Below, in pieces: positions 33,637 through 42,748 of a stretch of DNA of 64,000 bases. Source of the stretch: Chryseobacterium defluvii (GTDB taxonomy: Bacteria; Bacteroidota; Bacteroidia; Flavobacteriales; Weeksellaceae). Position 1 is the stretch's first letter, and every line of letters begins with the position of its first letter. The notes below the pieces were generated by a model. That model made no database searches, had not been told where the DNA came from, and worked only from the letters and a program-made list of their open reading frames with translations. Both the position numbers and the translations under genes were made by a program. Location: positions 62,001 through 126,000 of the forward strand of contig NZ_RBXB01000003.1 of assembly GCF_003634775.1 (NCBI RefSeq), read 5' to 3'.

Positions 33637-34479
33637 ATGAAACACTGGATCCCATTCATTATATTACTTCTCCTTGTCTCATCTTGTAAAACACGGAATG
33701 CAGCCAAGAAAAACAACGGCAGTTTACAGGACAGCACATACGTAGAGAACAGTAATGATCCAAAAGATGCCAATGAACCCGTAAGAGATAAGCTTACTTT
33801 TTACGAGCATGTGCTTATTCCCCCTAAGTTTGACCAGATCAAAATCAATAGTAAAGTAAACGTTGAGACCGGAAGTTTTGTCCCTACCCTGGATGCCACC
33901 ATTTATATTGAAAACAATCAAAAAGTATGGATGAATTTATCAGCCTTATTCATCAATGTGGCAAGAGGAATAGCAACCCCAGAAGGCGTAAAGGGATATG
34001 ACAAAACCAATAAGGCTTATATTGACTCTGATTTTGATTACCTCAACAATTTACTGAATGTTAATTTCATAGACTATAAATCTCTTGAGAAAATATTAAT
34101 GGGAAGAACCTTTGTAAAAATCAGTGATTCCCAGTTCACCCTTACCAAAAATGCTCAGGGTTATAAAATGGTTTCAAATGCCAATCAGAGGATTGAAACG
34201 GATGAAAAATCAAGAGAGTATAAAATATCACTGCAATACGATGAAAATTATGATTTATTAAGCGTTCAGCTGAAAGATGTTTTGTCTCCTGATGAGCTGG
34301 AAATTTCTTACAGCAACTGGGATGAATATAATGGAATTCGTTTACCAAAAAATGTTAAAATAATTATAAAAGGCTCAAAAAGCAGTCAGATTTTAATGGA
34401 AAATACGAAATTTGATTTTTTGAAGATGGAAACTCCCTATTCAGTTCCAGCCAATTATAAGAAAATTGAGATTAAATGA
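33637..34479 (+). CDS. DUF4292 lipoprotein
   Basis: A DUF4292 protein of about 280 residues from the ATG at 33637 (MKHWIPFIILLLLVSSC), which begins a lipoprotein signal with Cys at 17. The longer open frame from 33580 runs through a terminator hairpin and is rejected. The mature part has alternating beta strands (NQKVWMNLSALFINVARG; YKISLQYDENYDLLSVQL) of the LolA/LolB-like fold to which DUF4292 is often compared. Its presumed role in lipoprotein or lipid handling is inference. It overlaps envC by four bases (ATGA). Confidence 0.85.
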   Translation: MKHWIPFIILLLLVSSCKTRNAAKKNNGSLQDSTYVENSNDPKDANEPVRDKLTFYEHVLIPPKFDQIKINSKVNVETGSFVPTLDATIYIENNQKVWMNLSALFINVARGIATPEGVKGYDKTNKAYIDSDFDYLNNLLNVNFIDYKSLEKILMGRTFVKISDSQFTLTKNAQGYKMVSNANQRIETDEKSREYKISLQYDENYDLLSVQLKDVLSPDELEISYSNWDEYNGIRLPKNVKIIIKGSKSSQILMENTKFDFLKMETPYSVPANYKKIEIK

Positions 34480-36032
34480 TTAAAAAATTTAGCTTTTTAA
34501 TAGGTATTTTGTTGTTCAGTTTGCAGTATGGGCAAAAAAAAGAGCAATTACAAAAACAAAATGCTGAACTTAAAAAACAAATTGCGCAAATAAATTCTGA
34601 GTTAGCAAAAACGAGAAACGAATCCAAGCTTTCTATAGCCTATCTCACCAACGTTAATAAAAAACTGGCGTTAAGAGAAAAGGTATACAACAATACCCAA
34701 AAAGAAAAAAGATTCATTGAAGATGAAATTTACCTTCGGCAGCTGGAAATCAACCGTCAGAACAGAGAATTAGAAATCCTTAGAAAGAATTATGCTGAAG
34801 TTTTAGTAAATGCCTATAAAAACAAAGGGGTACAAAATAAGGTAACTTTCATCCTTTCTTCAAAAAATTTAGGAGAAGCTATAAGAAGAGTACAATATCT
34901 AAAACAATACTCTGATTATCAAGATAAGAAAGCAGCTGAAATTACAGATGCAGCAACTCAAATCAAAAAATCAATAGCTCAAAGACAAAAATCAGTTAAG
35001 GACAAAGAAGTTCTTCTTGTCAATCAGCAAAAGGATTTAACGACCATTAATGCTGAAAGAGCCCAAAAAGAACAACTTGTTGCGGATTTCAAGAAAAATG
35101 AAGCCAAGCTAACGGCAGAACTCAAGCAAAAGCAGACTCAAAACAAAGCCGTTGAAGCCCAGATCCGCACCATCATTGCAGAAGAAATAAGAATAGCTAA
35201 AGCAGAAGAAGAAGCCAGAAAAAAAGCCGAAGCGGAAAAAATACGTTTGGCCAAACTGGCTGCTGAAAGAGAAAAAGCAAGAATTGAGGCTGAAAATAAA
35301 GCCAGGGCAGAAGCTTTGGAAAGAGAAAGAAAGCTCGCAGAAGCCGAAGCAAAAAAAGCAGCCGATTTAGCAGCAAAAAGAGCTGAAGAAGAAAGAAAAC
35401 GTACGGAAGAAGCAGCCAGATCGGAAGCAAGTGCCAAAGATGCAGCAAGGAAAGTGGCTGCTACAAAAGCTTCAGAAGAAGCCAATGCAAAAGCAAGGGA
35501 AGCGGCCAACAAATTAGCGGCTGCCAAAGCTGCAGAAGCTGCACTAGCCAAGAAAAAAGAAGACGAGAAAAAAGCAGCCGAATCTAAAGCAATGACCAAT
35601 TTTGGTGTTTCTGCAGCAGCCGGAAATAATTTTGCCGCCAATAAGGGGAGATTAGGCTTTCCTGTTGACAAAGGACAAATCACACACCGGTTCGGAAGAC
35701 AACAACATCCGGTTCTGAAAAATATTGTTGAAGAGAATAACGGGATAAAAATTTCCGTACCTTCAGGTACTCGTGCCAAGTCTGTATTCCCCGGATCTGT
35801 AACATCAGTTTTGGCGAGCAGCGACGGTACTAAAACTGTGATTGTAAAGCATGGAACCTACTTCACCATTTATTCCAATCTGGGAAGTGTAAGTGTTTCC
35901 AAAGGACAACAGGTTTCTGCCGGTACTCCCGTGGGGACTGTAGGACAGGATTTTGACGGTTCCTACACCCTTGATTTCCAAGTATGGAGTGGCAGCACGC
36001 CAGTTGATCCATTAGGTTGGGTTTCTTATTAA
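34476..36032 (+). CDS. envC: EnvC-like murein hydrolase activator with degenerate LytM domain
   Basis: A protein of 518 residues: a signal peptide (about 1-20), a long coiled coil (21-255), an Ala/Lys/Glu-rich helical stretch (about 240-375) and a C-terminal LytM/M23 fold (391-518). The catalytic positions are changed: the HxGxD element reads NNGIKI (421-426), YAHL reads YSNL (466-469), and HLHFE reads TLDFQ (498-502). The domain therefore cannot hydrolyse murein and matches EnvC, which activates amidases at the division site. Overlaps DUF4292 upstream; tatA follows after 28 bases. Confidence 0.9.
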   Translation: MIKKFSFLIGILLFSLQYGQKKEQLQKQNAELKKQIAQINSELAKTRNESKLSIAYLTNVNKKLALREKVYNNTQKEKRFIEDEIYLRQLEINRQNRELEILRKNYAEVLVNAYKNKGVQNKVTFILSSKNLGEAIRRVQYLKQYSDYQDKKAAEITDAATQIKKSIAQRQKSVKDKEVLLVNQQKDLTTINAERAQKEQLVADFKKNEAKLTAELKQKQTQNKAVEAQIRTIIAEEIRIAKAEEEARKKAEAEKIRLAKLAAEREKARIEAENKARAEALERERKLAEAEAKKAADLAAKRAEEERKRTEEAARSEASAKDAARKVAATKASEEANAKAREAANKLAAAKAAEAALAKKKEDEKKAAESKAMTNFGVSAAAGNNFAANKGRLGFPVDKGQITHRFGRQQHPVLKNIVEENNGIKISVPSGTRAKSVFPGSVTSVLASSDGTKTVIVKHGTYFTIYSNLGSVSVSKGQQVSAGTPVGTVGQDFDGSYTLDFQVWSGSTPVDPLGWVSY

Positions 36033-36060
36033 AAAAGATTAACTTTGCAAAAAATTTAGA

Positions 36061-36273
36061 ATGGAAACATTAACAATATTAGCCTTATCATGGCAACATA
36101 TTCTCATCGTAGCGATACTTCTTGTATTGCTTTTCGGAGGTAAAAAAATTCCGGAACTGATGAGAGGAGTAGGTTCAGGAATCAAAGAATTTAAAGATGC
36201 TGTAAAAGAAGAAGACAAACCAGGTTCAGAGAATAAAAATTCTTCAACTCATAATAACTCTTCTAGTAACTAA
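36061..36273 (+). CDS. tatA: Twin-arginine translocase subunit TatA/E
   Basis: A protein of 70 residues: an N-terminal membrane helix (HILIVAILLVLLFGGKKIPELMRGVGSGIKEFKDAVKEE, about 13-51, in parts) with the FGxKK(I/L)PE hinge that defines TatA/E, an amphipathic helix, and a polar Ser/Asn tail. It forms the pore for folded-protein export with TatC. No tatB or tatC gene is in the window, so this is a lone tatA, embedded in an envelope operon. Confidence 0.93.
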   Translation: METLTILALSWQHILIVAILLVLLFGGKKIPELMRGVGSGIKEFKDAVKEEDKPGSENKNSSTHNNSSSN

Positions 36274-36288
36274 AATTCTTTTTAATTA

Positions 36289-36903
36289 ATGAACTTTACT
36301 GAAACTGCATGGAAAGTCTTCAACCAATCTATTGAAGATTATCACGTGCTTGATGACGTTAACACTCTAATTAATAATCCGTTCGACAAAGATAGTTTGG
36401 AACGGATTTTGTATGCAAAGAACTGGATTGATACCGTTCAATGGCATTTGGAAGATATAATTAGAGATGAAAATATTGATCCGACTGAAGCTCTTCAACT
36501 CAAAAGAAGAATAGACGCCTCCAATCAGCAAAGAACTGATTTGGTAGAGTTTATAGACAGTTGGTTTCTTAAAAAGTTTGAAAATATAACTCCTAAACCC
36601 GATGCAAAAATCAATACGGAAACACCCGCTTGGGCTGTGGACAGATTATCAATACTTGCACTGAAGGTTTATCATATGTCACTAGAAGCTAATAGAGAAT
36701 CCGCTTCTGAAGAGCACCGTTCCAATTGCCAGGCAAAGCTGGACGTGCTTCTTATACAGAAAGAGGATCTCTCAACTTCCATTAATCAGTTGCTTGCTGA
36801 TATTGAGAACGGTAATGTTAAGATGAAAGTATACAAACAAATGAAAATGTATAACGATGAAAGTCTTAACCCAATCCTTTATCAAAAGGGGCAACAGAAA
36901 TGA
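36289..36903 (+). CDS. DUF4254 family protein
   Basis: A protein of 204 residues, soluble and mostly helical. It starts MNFTETAWKVFNQSIEDYHV and contains NWIDTVQWHLEDIIRDENID and INTETPAWAVDRLSILALKVYHM, recognisable DUF4254 features. There are no catalytic motifs. DUF4254 genes in this phylum are often found near glycosyltransferase or cell-envelope genes; the function is not known. The ATGA overlap of four bases with the lipoprotein gene and the 15-base gap to tatA indicate one operon. Confidence 0.85.
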   Translation: MNFTETAWKVFNQSIEDYHVLDDVNTLINNPFDKDSLERILYAKNWIDTVQWHLEDIIRDENIDPTEALQLKRRIDASNQQRTDLVEFIDSWFLKKFENITPKPDAKINTETPAWAVDRLSILALKVYHMSLEANRESASEEHRSNCQAKLDVLLIQKEDLSTSINQLLADIENGNVKMKVYKQMKMYNDESLNPILYQKGQQK

Positions 36904-37358
36904 AACGACTAATTTTTTTTGGAGTACTACTACTAATCATAACTTCCTGTGCAACGGAAAAATTGAATTTTTCTCCGTTGTCTAATAATTTTTACAGTGA
37001 CTCAAAGGGTTCAGATTCCGACAGGGGAGCAAAGAAAAGCATTGATATTAACATCAAGGAAAATGTAAATGCTTCGGAAATCTCCAATCTAATTTCAACC
37101 TTCCCACAGTTTAAGAATGCAGCTTTAAATGAAGAAATAACTTCATTGAAATACAGCCTTCAGAATTATTTATATGCAATAGATGCCAATAATCTATCCG
37201 GAAAAAACAGAGCCATTAAAAGCTTTGAAAAGGCCTATAAAAAAATTCAGAAGCTCAGACAGAATCTTAATAAGGATGATGATGAAGTTCTCAACAGATA
37301 CCTGGTAAGATTAAAAACCAATATCACTGTTATCGAAGATTCTTTAAAAGGAAACTAA
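36900..37358 (+). CDS. Small lipoprotein of unknown function
   Basis: A protein of 152 residues. The N terminus MKRLIFFGVLLLIITSC is a clear lipoprotein signal with Cys at 17. The rest is helical and basic (KSFEKAYKKIQKLRQNLNKDDDEVLNRYL), perhaps a coiled coil. I do not recognise a family. It overlaps the DUF4254 gene by four bases and is followed after 18 bases by ribA, so it is probably co-expressed with them. Confidence 0.8.
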   Translation: MKRLIFFGVLLLIITSCATEKLNFSPLSNNFYSDSKGSDSDRGAKKSIDINIKENVNASEISNLISTFPQFKNAALNEEITSLKYSLQNYLYAIDANNLSGKNRAIKSFEKAYKKIQKLRQNLNKDDDEVLNRYLVRLKTNITVIEDSLKGN

Positions 37359-37376
37359 AAAACTATTAAACTATTA

Positions 37377-37973
37377 ATGATTAAGATTCAGGCGGAAGCC
37401 AACGTTCCTACGGAACACGGTACTTTCCGGATGATTGCTTTCTCCGAAAACGAAAATGACTGGATGCCTCATATGGCTATTATAGCGGAAAATACAGATT
37501 TTTCTCAACCTGTAAATGTCCGTTTCCACTCAGAATGTATTACCGGAGAAGTTTTCCATTCAAAAAAATGTGAATGCGGCCAGCAATTAGATGCAGCCAT
37601 GAAATATATCCATGAAAATGGAGGGATAATTATTTACCTTCGCCAGGAAGGCAGGAACATAGGAATTATCAATAAGCTTAAAGCCTACTCATTACAGGAA
37701 AAAGGATTGGATACTGTAGAAGCCAATTTACAATTGGGACTTCCTGCAGATGACCGGAACTTTGGAGTAGCAATTGAAATTTTAAACCTGTTGAACGTAA
37801 AAGACGTTAACCTTCTGACCAATAATCCTGAAAAGGTAAAACATGTAGTAGAAAGTAATATCCACCTTAATTCCAGGATTCCTTTACAAATACCGGCCAA
37901 CGATATAAGCAGGGGATACCTGAAAACAAAGAAAGATTACTTTGGACATCTTTTGGATGATAATGATAATTAA
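37377..37973 (+). CDS. ribA: GTP cyclohydrolase II
   Basis: A protein of 198 residues, the size of the monofunctional enzyme (no RibB domain). It has the zinc site C54-x10-C65-x-C67 (SECITGEVFHSKKCECG), the catalytic YLRQEGRNIGI segment and the NNPEKV substrate loop. It converts GTP to diamino-hydroxy-ribosylaminopyrimidine phosphate in riboflavin synthesis. Last gene of the DUF4292-to-ribA run, with a strong terminator behind it. No FMN riboswitch was seen upstream; the gene has only an 18-base gap. Confidence 0.96.
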   Translation: MIKIQAEANVPTEHGTFRMIAFSENENDWMPHMAIIAENTDFSQPVNVRFHSECITGEVFHSKKCECGQQLDAAMKYIHENGGIIIYLRQEGRNIGIINKLKAYSLQEKGLDTVEANLQLGLPADDRNFGVAIEILNLLNVKDVNLLTNNPEKVKHVVESNIHLNSRIPLQIPANDISRGYLKTKKDYFGHLLDDNDN

Positions 37974-37983
37974 AATATAAAGC

Positions 37984-38013
37984 AAAAGCTCCGGAATTTC
38001 TCCCGGAGCTTTT
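37984..38013 (+). terminator. Terminator after ribA
   Basis: AAAAGCTCCGG (37984-37994) pairs perfectly with CCGGAGCTTTT (38003-38013) with an 8-base loop and a T-run. It also serves the convergent gene at 38049 because both sides are A/T-ended. Confidence 0.9.
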
Positions 38014-38048
38014 TTGTAATTATAAAAAACTGAAAAGATATTTTCTGA

Positions 38049-38576
38049 TTAAGGCTTCGTTTTGATTTTAGACTCATCAATATTGTAATATTGAACTACA
38101 GCATTATAGTCATTATAATCTACACTAGCATTTTTCCCTGTACTTGCCGGAACAACCACCACTCTGAATTTTTTATTGGTATAATACGTGGAGTTGGTAT
38201 CTAAATTCAATGTAGAAGTAGAATTCACATAAATTCCAATATCATATTTACTGAAATCAAATGTATAATCAACCTCATCATTGTTTGCATTTCCTACATA
38301 AAAAGTATATGGAAGTAATTTCCAGATTGGAGAGTTGTTTGTCGTAAGTCCTGTCTGTAAATAAATGAGAACAACATCAGATTCTACCAAAGGGGTATTA
38401 AATTCATCACTATATTCATACAAATTAGTATTTACTTTACTAAAAGTAGGATTAATATCGTACGCTACTGAGTAAGTATCATGATCTTCGTAAACCACAT
38501 CATCATTATTATCATCACAGCTAAAAATGAATAAGCTCACAAAAGCCAAAAATAAAAATGGAAGAAATTTTTTCAT
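38049..38576 (-). CDS. Hypothetical lipoprotein
   Basis: A protein of 175 residues. MKKFLPFLFLAFVSLFIFSC is a lipoprotein signal with Cys at 20, followed by an Asp-rich linker (DDNNDDVVYEDHD). The mature part is beta-rich (TYSVAYDINPTF, DVVLIYLQTGL, KFRVVVVPAS) and ends in a short NIDESKIKTKP tail. I recognise no family. It is isolated, on the strand opposite to its neighbours, with the terminator at 37984 downstream. Confidence 0.8.
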   Translation of the reverse strand: MKKFLPFLFLAFVSLFIFSCDDNNDDVVYEDHDTYSVAYDINPTFSKVNTNLYEYSDEFNTPLVESDVVLIYLQTGLTTNNSPIWKLLPYTFYVGNANNDEVDYTFDFSKYDIGIYVNSTSTLNLDTNSTYYTNKKFRVVVVPASTGKNASVDYNDYNAVVQYYNIDESKIKTKP

Positions 38577-38692
38577 TGTAATAAGAGTTTAGTTTATTAT
38601 TGATTATGCACATTCAAAACATATACCAAAAAACTCAAAAACATTCTTTATCCTGATTTTTTTAATTGTATTTTTGTTCTTATTCAAAAATC

Positions 38693-40444
38693 ATGAACAA
38701 AATAGTTTACATATCCTTCATCGTATTCTCTTTTATCAGTTCTAAAGTAGCAGCACAGTATCAGCCTAAAAACCTTTCTCAGGCTGACCTGAATAAAGCT
38801 CAGCAGTGGGTGGATAAGACCTACAATTCCCTTTCACAGGATGAAAAATTAGGACAGCTTTTTATTGTGGCTCTTTATACCAACAAAGACGAAAGCCACA
38901 TCAATCAGGTAAGGAATATTGTTGTAAACGATAAAATAGGCGGTTTGATCCTGATGCAGGATGATGCGGCAAGGGAAATTAACCTCGTCAATGAATTCCA
39001 ACAGAAATCCAAAGTTCCCTTAATGATCGGAATGGATGCGGAATGGGGCTTATATCAAAGAATTGCTGCTGCTCATAAATTTCCGTGGGCAATGACTTTA
39101 GGAGCTATTCAGGATAAAAACTTAATTTATCAGATGGCTTCAAAAATTGCTGAAGACTGTAAAAGAATGGGAATCAATTGGGATTTTGCCCCGGTTGTTG
39201 ACGTTAATACCAATCCAAATAACCCGATCATCGGGAACAGAAGCTTTGGTTCAGAGGTGAATAATGTGATCAATTCAGCACTATCCTATTCAAACGGGTT
39301 ACAGGATCATAATATTCTGGCCGCCATAAAACATTTCCCGGGTCATGGTGATACCAGTACGGATTCACACCTTGATCTCCCGGTTGTTTCTCACAATATC
39401 GACAGATTGAATACTGTTGAATTAGCCCCATTCAAGGCCTTAATGAATAAAGGAATCGGCGGGGTTATGGTAGCTCATTTATACGTTCCTTCTTTGGAAT
39501 CAGGCAAAGGAATTCCGGCTTCTGTTTCTAAAAACATTATTACAGGCTTACTGAAAGAAAAACTGGGCTTCAAAGGACTTATCATTACTGATGCGTTAAA
39601 TATGGGCGCCGTAGCCAATAAGTACACTCCGGGAGAACTCGATGCTTTAGCCTTTAAGGCAGGAAACGACATCATGTTATTCTCTCAAGGTGTAGCTGAA
39701 GGAAAAAAACTAATTCAGAAGGCTATTGACAATGGAGAAATCCCTCAGTCCAGAGTGGAGGAAAGTGTAAAGAAAATTTTATTGACCAAATATTTTCTGG
39801 GACTATCTCAATACTCTCCGAAGAATCCGGACAACGTTAATTATGATCTTAATAATAATTCCCATAAGAAGTTAGTCCAAAACCTTTATGCAAATGCATT
39901 AACCTTGCTAAAGGATGAGAAAAAGCTGCTTCCGCTTAACTGCAAAGGAACCTATTATTATGTTCCATTAGAAGAAGCTCCTTATCAGACTTTTGTCAAC
40001 CAATTAAATTTGGGTACAACGGTAATAGTGAAAAAAGCCAGTGAAATTAATACAATTCCGGCAGGTTCAACGGTAATTGTAGGGTTGCATAAAGATAATT
40101 CTACCGCTTATAAACCTTATAAAATTTCAGCAGAATCAAAGAAAATAGTAGCTGATCTCTCAAAAAAACAAAATGTGATCTTAAATGTTTTCGGAAGCGC
40201 ATATGCATTAAAAGATATGGATCTATCAAAGGTTTCTACGGTTCTGGTTTCTTATGAGAACAATGATGATTCTATGACTGCAACGGCAGATGCATTGAAT
40301 GGAAAAACAAAAATATGGGGAAGACTCCCCGTATTGGTCAATGACAACCTCAAAGCAGGAATGGGAATGGATTTAAATATAGTAACTGTTTCCGCTAATT
40401 CCAATACAAGTTCAACAGTATTCACAACACCAAAACAACCATAA
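38693..40444 (+). CDS. Glycoside hydrolase family 3, NagZ-like beta-N-acetylglucosaminidase
   Basis: About 583 residues from the ATG at 38693 (MNKIVYISFIVFSFISS, a signal peptide); the frame could open at 38666 but without a signal. GH3 catalytic domain with GLILMQDDAARE, the NagZ motif KHFPGHGDTSTDSHLDLP (general acid-base dyad Asp/His) and nucleophile Asp in IITDALNMGAV. A C-terminal Rossmann-like domain (about 390-560) follows. It lacks the beta-lactamase-like C-terminal fusion seen in some Bacteroidota. It probably removes GlcNAc from murein fragments in the periplasm. Confidence 0.9.
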   Translation: MNKIVYISFIVFSFISSKVAAQYQPKNLSQADLNKAQQWVDKTYNSLSQDEKLGQLFIVALYTNKDESHINQVRNIVVNDKIGGLILMQDDAAREINLVNEFQQKSKVPLMIGMDAEWGLYQRIAAAHKFPWAMTLGAIQDKNLIYQMASKIAEDCKRMGINWDFAPVVDVNTNPNNPIIGNRSFGSEVNNVINSALSYSNGLQDHNILAAIKHFPGHGDTSTDSHLDLPVVSHNIDRLNTVELAPFKALMNKGIGGVMVAHLYVPSLESGKGIPASVSKNIITGLLKEKLGFKGLIITDALNMGAVANKYTPGELDALAFKAGNDIMLFSQGVAEGKKLIQKAIDNGEIPQSRVEESVKKILLTKYFLGLSQYSPKNPDNVNYDLNNNSHKKLVQNLYANALTLLKDEKKLLPLNCKGTYYYVPLEEAPYQTFVNQLNLGTTVIVKKASEINTIPAGSTVIVGLHKDNSTAYKPYKISAESKKIVADLSKKQNVILNVFGSAYALKDMDLSKVSTVLVSYENNDDSMTATADALNGKTKIWGRLPVLVNDNLKAGMGMDLNIVTVSANSNTSSTVFTTPKQP

Positions 40445-40448
40445 AATA

Positions 40449-41597
40449 ATGAAAATAGGCATACTTTGCTATCCAACATACGGAGGAAGCGGAATCGTAG
40501 CAACGGAACTCGGAATGTCTCTCGCCAACAAAGGCTATGAAGTTCATTTTATCAGCTCTGCTCTTCCGGCAAGATTAGACATCACAAATCCTAACATTTT
40601 CTTTCACCGGGTGAATGTCCAGACCTACCCTCTTTTCCAGTATCAACCTTATGACATTGCGTTAAGCTCCATGATTTACCGTGTCGTTAATCTTTATAAG
40701 CTGGATTTACTTCATGCCCATTACGCTATTCCTTACGCTTACGCAGCCTTTACAGCCAAGCAAATGCTTCAGGAAGATGATAATGACATTCCATTGGTTA
40801 CAACACTTCACGGAACGGATATTACGTTAGTAGGGCAACACCCGAGCTATAAGCATGCCGTAGAATTCTCTATTAATAAATCAGATGCCATTACATCCGT
40901 ATCTGAAAGTTTAAAAAAAGATACTTTACAGTTTTTCAATATCAAGAAAGAAATTCAGGTGATTACCAATTTTATTGATAATTCCGAGTTTGATGATTGC
41001 AACGAATGTCAAAGAACCCAGTTTGCCAATCCTGATGAAAAGATATTGATCCATGTTTCTAACCTTAGACCGGTAAAACGTGTAGAAGAAGTGCTGCAGA
41101 TTTTCAAAAATGTAGAGAAAAAAGTAAAATCCAAGCTGATTATCATCGGGGAAGGGCCGGATATGGAAAAAATCAATCAATTCCTGGAGGAAAACCCGGA
41201 ACTGATTTCCAAGATCCGCCTTCTTGGAAAAGTAAACGACCTGTACAGGATTCTACAGCTTTCGGATGTGTTTCTGCTTCCTTCCGAACAGGAAAGCTTT
41301 GGTTTAGCTGCGCTTGAGGCGATGGCAGCGAATACACCTGTTATCAGTTCCAATGCAGGAGGGATTCCAGAAGTAAATATCCAGGGAGAAACAGGTTATT
41401 TAGCTGAGATCGGAAATGTAGAAGCCATGAGCAATTATACCATTAAGCTTTTAAGCAATGAAGATCTTTTAGCCAAAATGAAGAAAAATGCGAAAGAGCA
41501 GGCGGTAAAATTCGATTTAAAAAACATTCTTCCTATTTATGAAGAAATGTACAGAACGACCATAGAAAATTTTAAAAGAGAATTGTCGAGAGTGTAA
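40449..41597 (+). CDS. bshA: N-acetyl-alpha-D-glucosaminyl L-malate synthase
   Basis: A protein of 382 residues, GT4 family. The N terminus MKIGILCYPTYGGSGIVATE is characteristic of BshA, followed by HAHYAIPYAYAAF and LHGTDITLVGQHPS, the nucleotide-binding HVSNLRPVKRVEEV, and the sugar-nucleotide motif PSEQESFGLAALEAMAANTPVIS with the catalytic Glu pair. It makes GlcNAc-malate, the first step of bacillithiol synthesis. It starts five bases after the GH3 stop. The 3' end has a decayed second copy beyond the doxX gene at 42748-42873. Confidence 0.95.
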   Translation: MKIGILCYPTYGGSGIVATELGMSLANKGYEVHFISSALPARLDITNPNIFFHRVNVQTYPLFQYQPYDIALSSMIYRVVNLYKLDLLHAHYAIPYAYAAFTAKQMLQEDDNDIPLVTTLHGTDITLVGQHPSYKHAVEFSINKSDAITSVSESLKKDTLQFFNIKKEIQVITNFIDNSEFDDCNECQRTQFANPDEKILIHVSNLRPVKRVEEVLQIFKNVEKKVKSKLIIIGEGPDMEKINQFLEENPELISKIRLLGKVNDLYRILQLSDVFLLPSEQESFGLAALEAMAANTPVISSNAGGIPEVNIQGETGYLAEIGNVEAMSNYTIKLLSNEDLLAKMKKNAKEQAVKFDLKNILPIYEEMYRTTIENFKRELSRV

Positions 41598-41635
41598 TGC
41601 TATAGGATAACCATTCATCATACTCTAAACGATCA

Positions 41636-42217
41636 ATGGAATCGACTCAATTAATTGATCACTTTTCAAAATACATACAGCTCAATACCGAAGAAGTTGA
41701 GCTAATCCATTCATTATTCTCTTATAAGAGCTTAAAAAAGAAAGAGTTTTTATTGAGAAGCGGTGATATATGCAGAACAGAAAGCTTTATCATCAGCGGA
41801 TGTCTGAGAACCTTTTCAATTGATGAGAATGGCTTTGAGCATACATTAACATTTGCCATAGAAGATTGGTGGACGGGAGATTTATTAAGCTTCTTTACCG
41901 AAACGTCTACTTCTTATAATATTGTTGCGTTAGAAGACAGTGAAATTCTACAGATCACCAAAACAGATCTGGACAAGCTATATCTTAAAGTCCCAAAACT
42001 TGAACGGTATTTCAGGCAGCTCATCCAAAACGCCTATGTAGCACAGCAACAAAGAATCGATCAGAACCTCTCCCAAACAGCCGAACAACGATATCTTTCT
42101 TTTGTTGAAAAGTATCCTGTCCTTTTACAAAGAATTCCACAAAAACATATTGCCTCATATCTTGGCATCACACCGGTATTTTTGAGTATGCTTAGAAAAA
42201 AATTAAGTCAGAGATAA
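41636..42217 (+). CDS. Crp/Fnr-family transcriptional regulator
   Basis: A protein of 193 residues with a cyclic-nucleotide-binding-like effector domain (about 20-115; FLLRSGDICRTESFIISGCLR) and a C-terminal helix-turn-helix (PQKHIASYLGITPVFLSMLRKKL). There are no FNR-type cysteine clusters, so no Fe-S cluster is predicted. The HTH resembles the short forms common in Bacteroidota. It precedes a doxX gene 63 bases downstream and may regulate it. The two genes together form an inserted pair (see the bshA tail copy at 42748). Confidence 0.9.
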   Translation: MESTQLIDHFSKYIQLNTEEVELIHSLFSYKSLKKKEFLLRSGDICRTESFIISGCLRTFSIDENGFEHTLTFAIEDWWTGDLLSFFTETSTSYNIVALEDSEILQITKTDLDKLYLKVPKLERYFRQLIQNAYVAQQQRIDQNLSQTAEQRYLSFVEKYPVLLQRIPQKHIASYLGITPVFLSMLRKKLSQR

Positions 42218-42280
42218 TTTCTTCAACTACTTTAATTTTTTTGTTCCCTGTTATGATCAATTTTGTTTTAAAATTATCAT

Positions 42281-42748
42281 ATGAAAAACAAAATTTTTAA
42301 CACCCACAAAGACTGGACAGGATTAGTAATGAGACTTACGATTGGATTGATCATTTTTCCTCATGGTGCACAGAAAATGCTGGGATGGTTTCAGGGACCG
42401 GGATTTAGTAAAGAGATGGAACATTTAACGGTACATATGCATCTGCCCTGGCTTATTTCAATCTCTGTAATCCTGATAGAGTTTTTTGGTGCCATTTCTT
42501 TAATTATTGGATTTGCGTCAAGAGTATGGGCTATCATTTTCGGCATTTTATTTACAGGCATCATTTTTACAGCCCATTTAGAGTATGGTTTTTTTATGAA
42601 TTGGTTTGGCAATCAGAAAGGAGAAGGCTATGAGTATCATTTACTGGTCATCGGTTTATGTATCGCTTTATTACTGAATGGAAGCGGGAAGTATTCGGCA
42701 GATCAGCTGATTCAAAAAAAAACCAATCAGTATTACATGAACTTTTAA
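42281..42748 (+). CDS. DoxX-family membrane protein
   Basis: A protein of 155 residues with four hydrophobic helices, at about 18-35, 58-78, 85-103 and 118-138. It has RLTIGLIIFPHGAQKMLGWF and a FASRVWAIIFGILF stretch, matching the DoxX/TQO small-subunit fold. Such proteins are linked to redox stress and thiosulfate:quinone metabolism in other bacteria; here only the fold is supported. It ends directly where the bshA remnant starts (the stop codon at 42746 lies at the boundary). Confidence 0.88.
   Translation: MKNKIFNTHKDWTGLVMRLTIGLIIFPHGAQKMLGWFQGPGFSKEMEHLTVHMHLPWLISISVILIEFFGAISLIIGFASRVWAIIFGILFTGIIFTAHLEYGFFMNWFGNQKGEGYEYHLLVIGLCIALLLNGSGKYSADQLIQKKTNQYYMNF

Noticed and set aside
35138..35779. 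Open frame of 213 codons on the minus strand inside envC
   Set aside because: It is the shadow of the Ala/Lys/Glu-rich coiled coil; the protein is mostly Ala, Ser, Leu and Phe with no recognisable domain, and the plus-strand gene is clear.
41631..41660. GATCAAT...ATTGATC inverted repeat over the Crp-family gene start, a possible autoregulatory Fnr box
   Set aside because: An Fnr box has the order TTGAT-N4-ATCAA; here the half-sites are in the reverse order and 16 bases apart.
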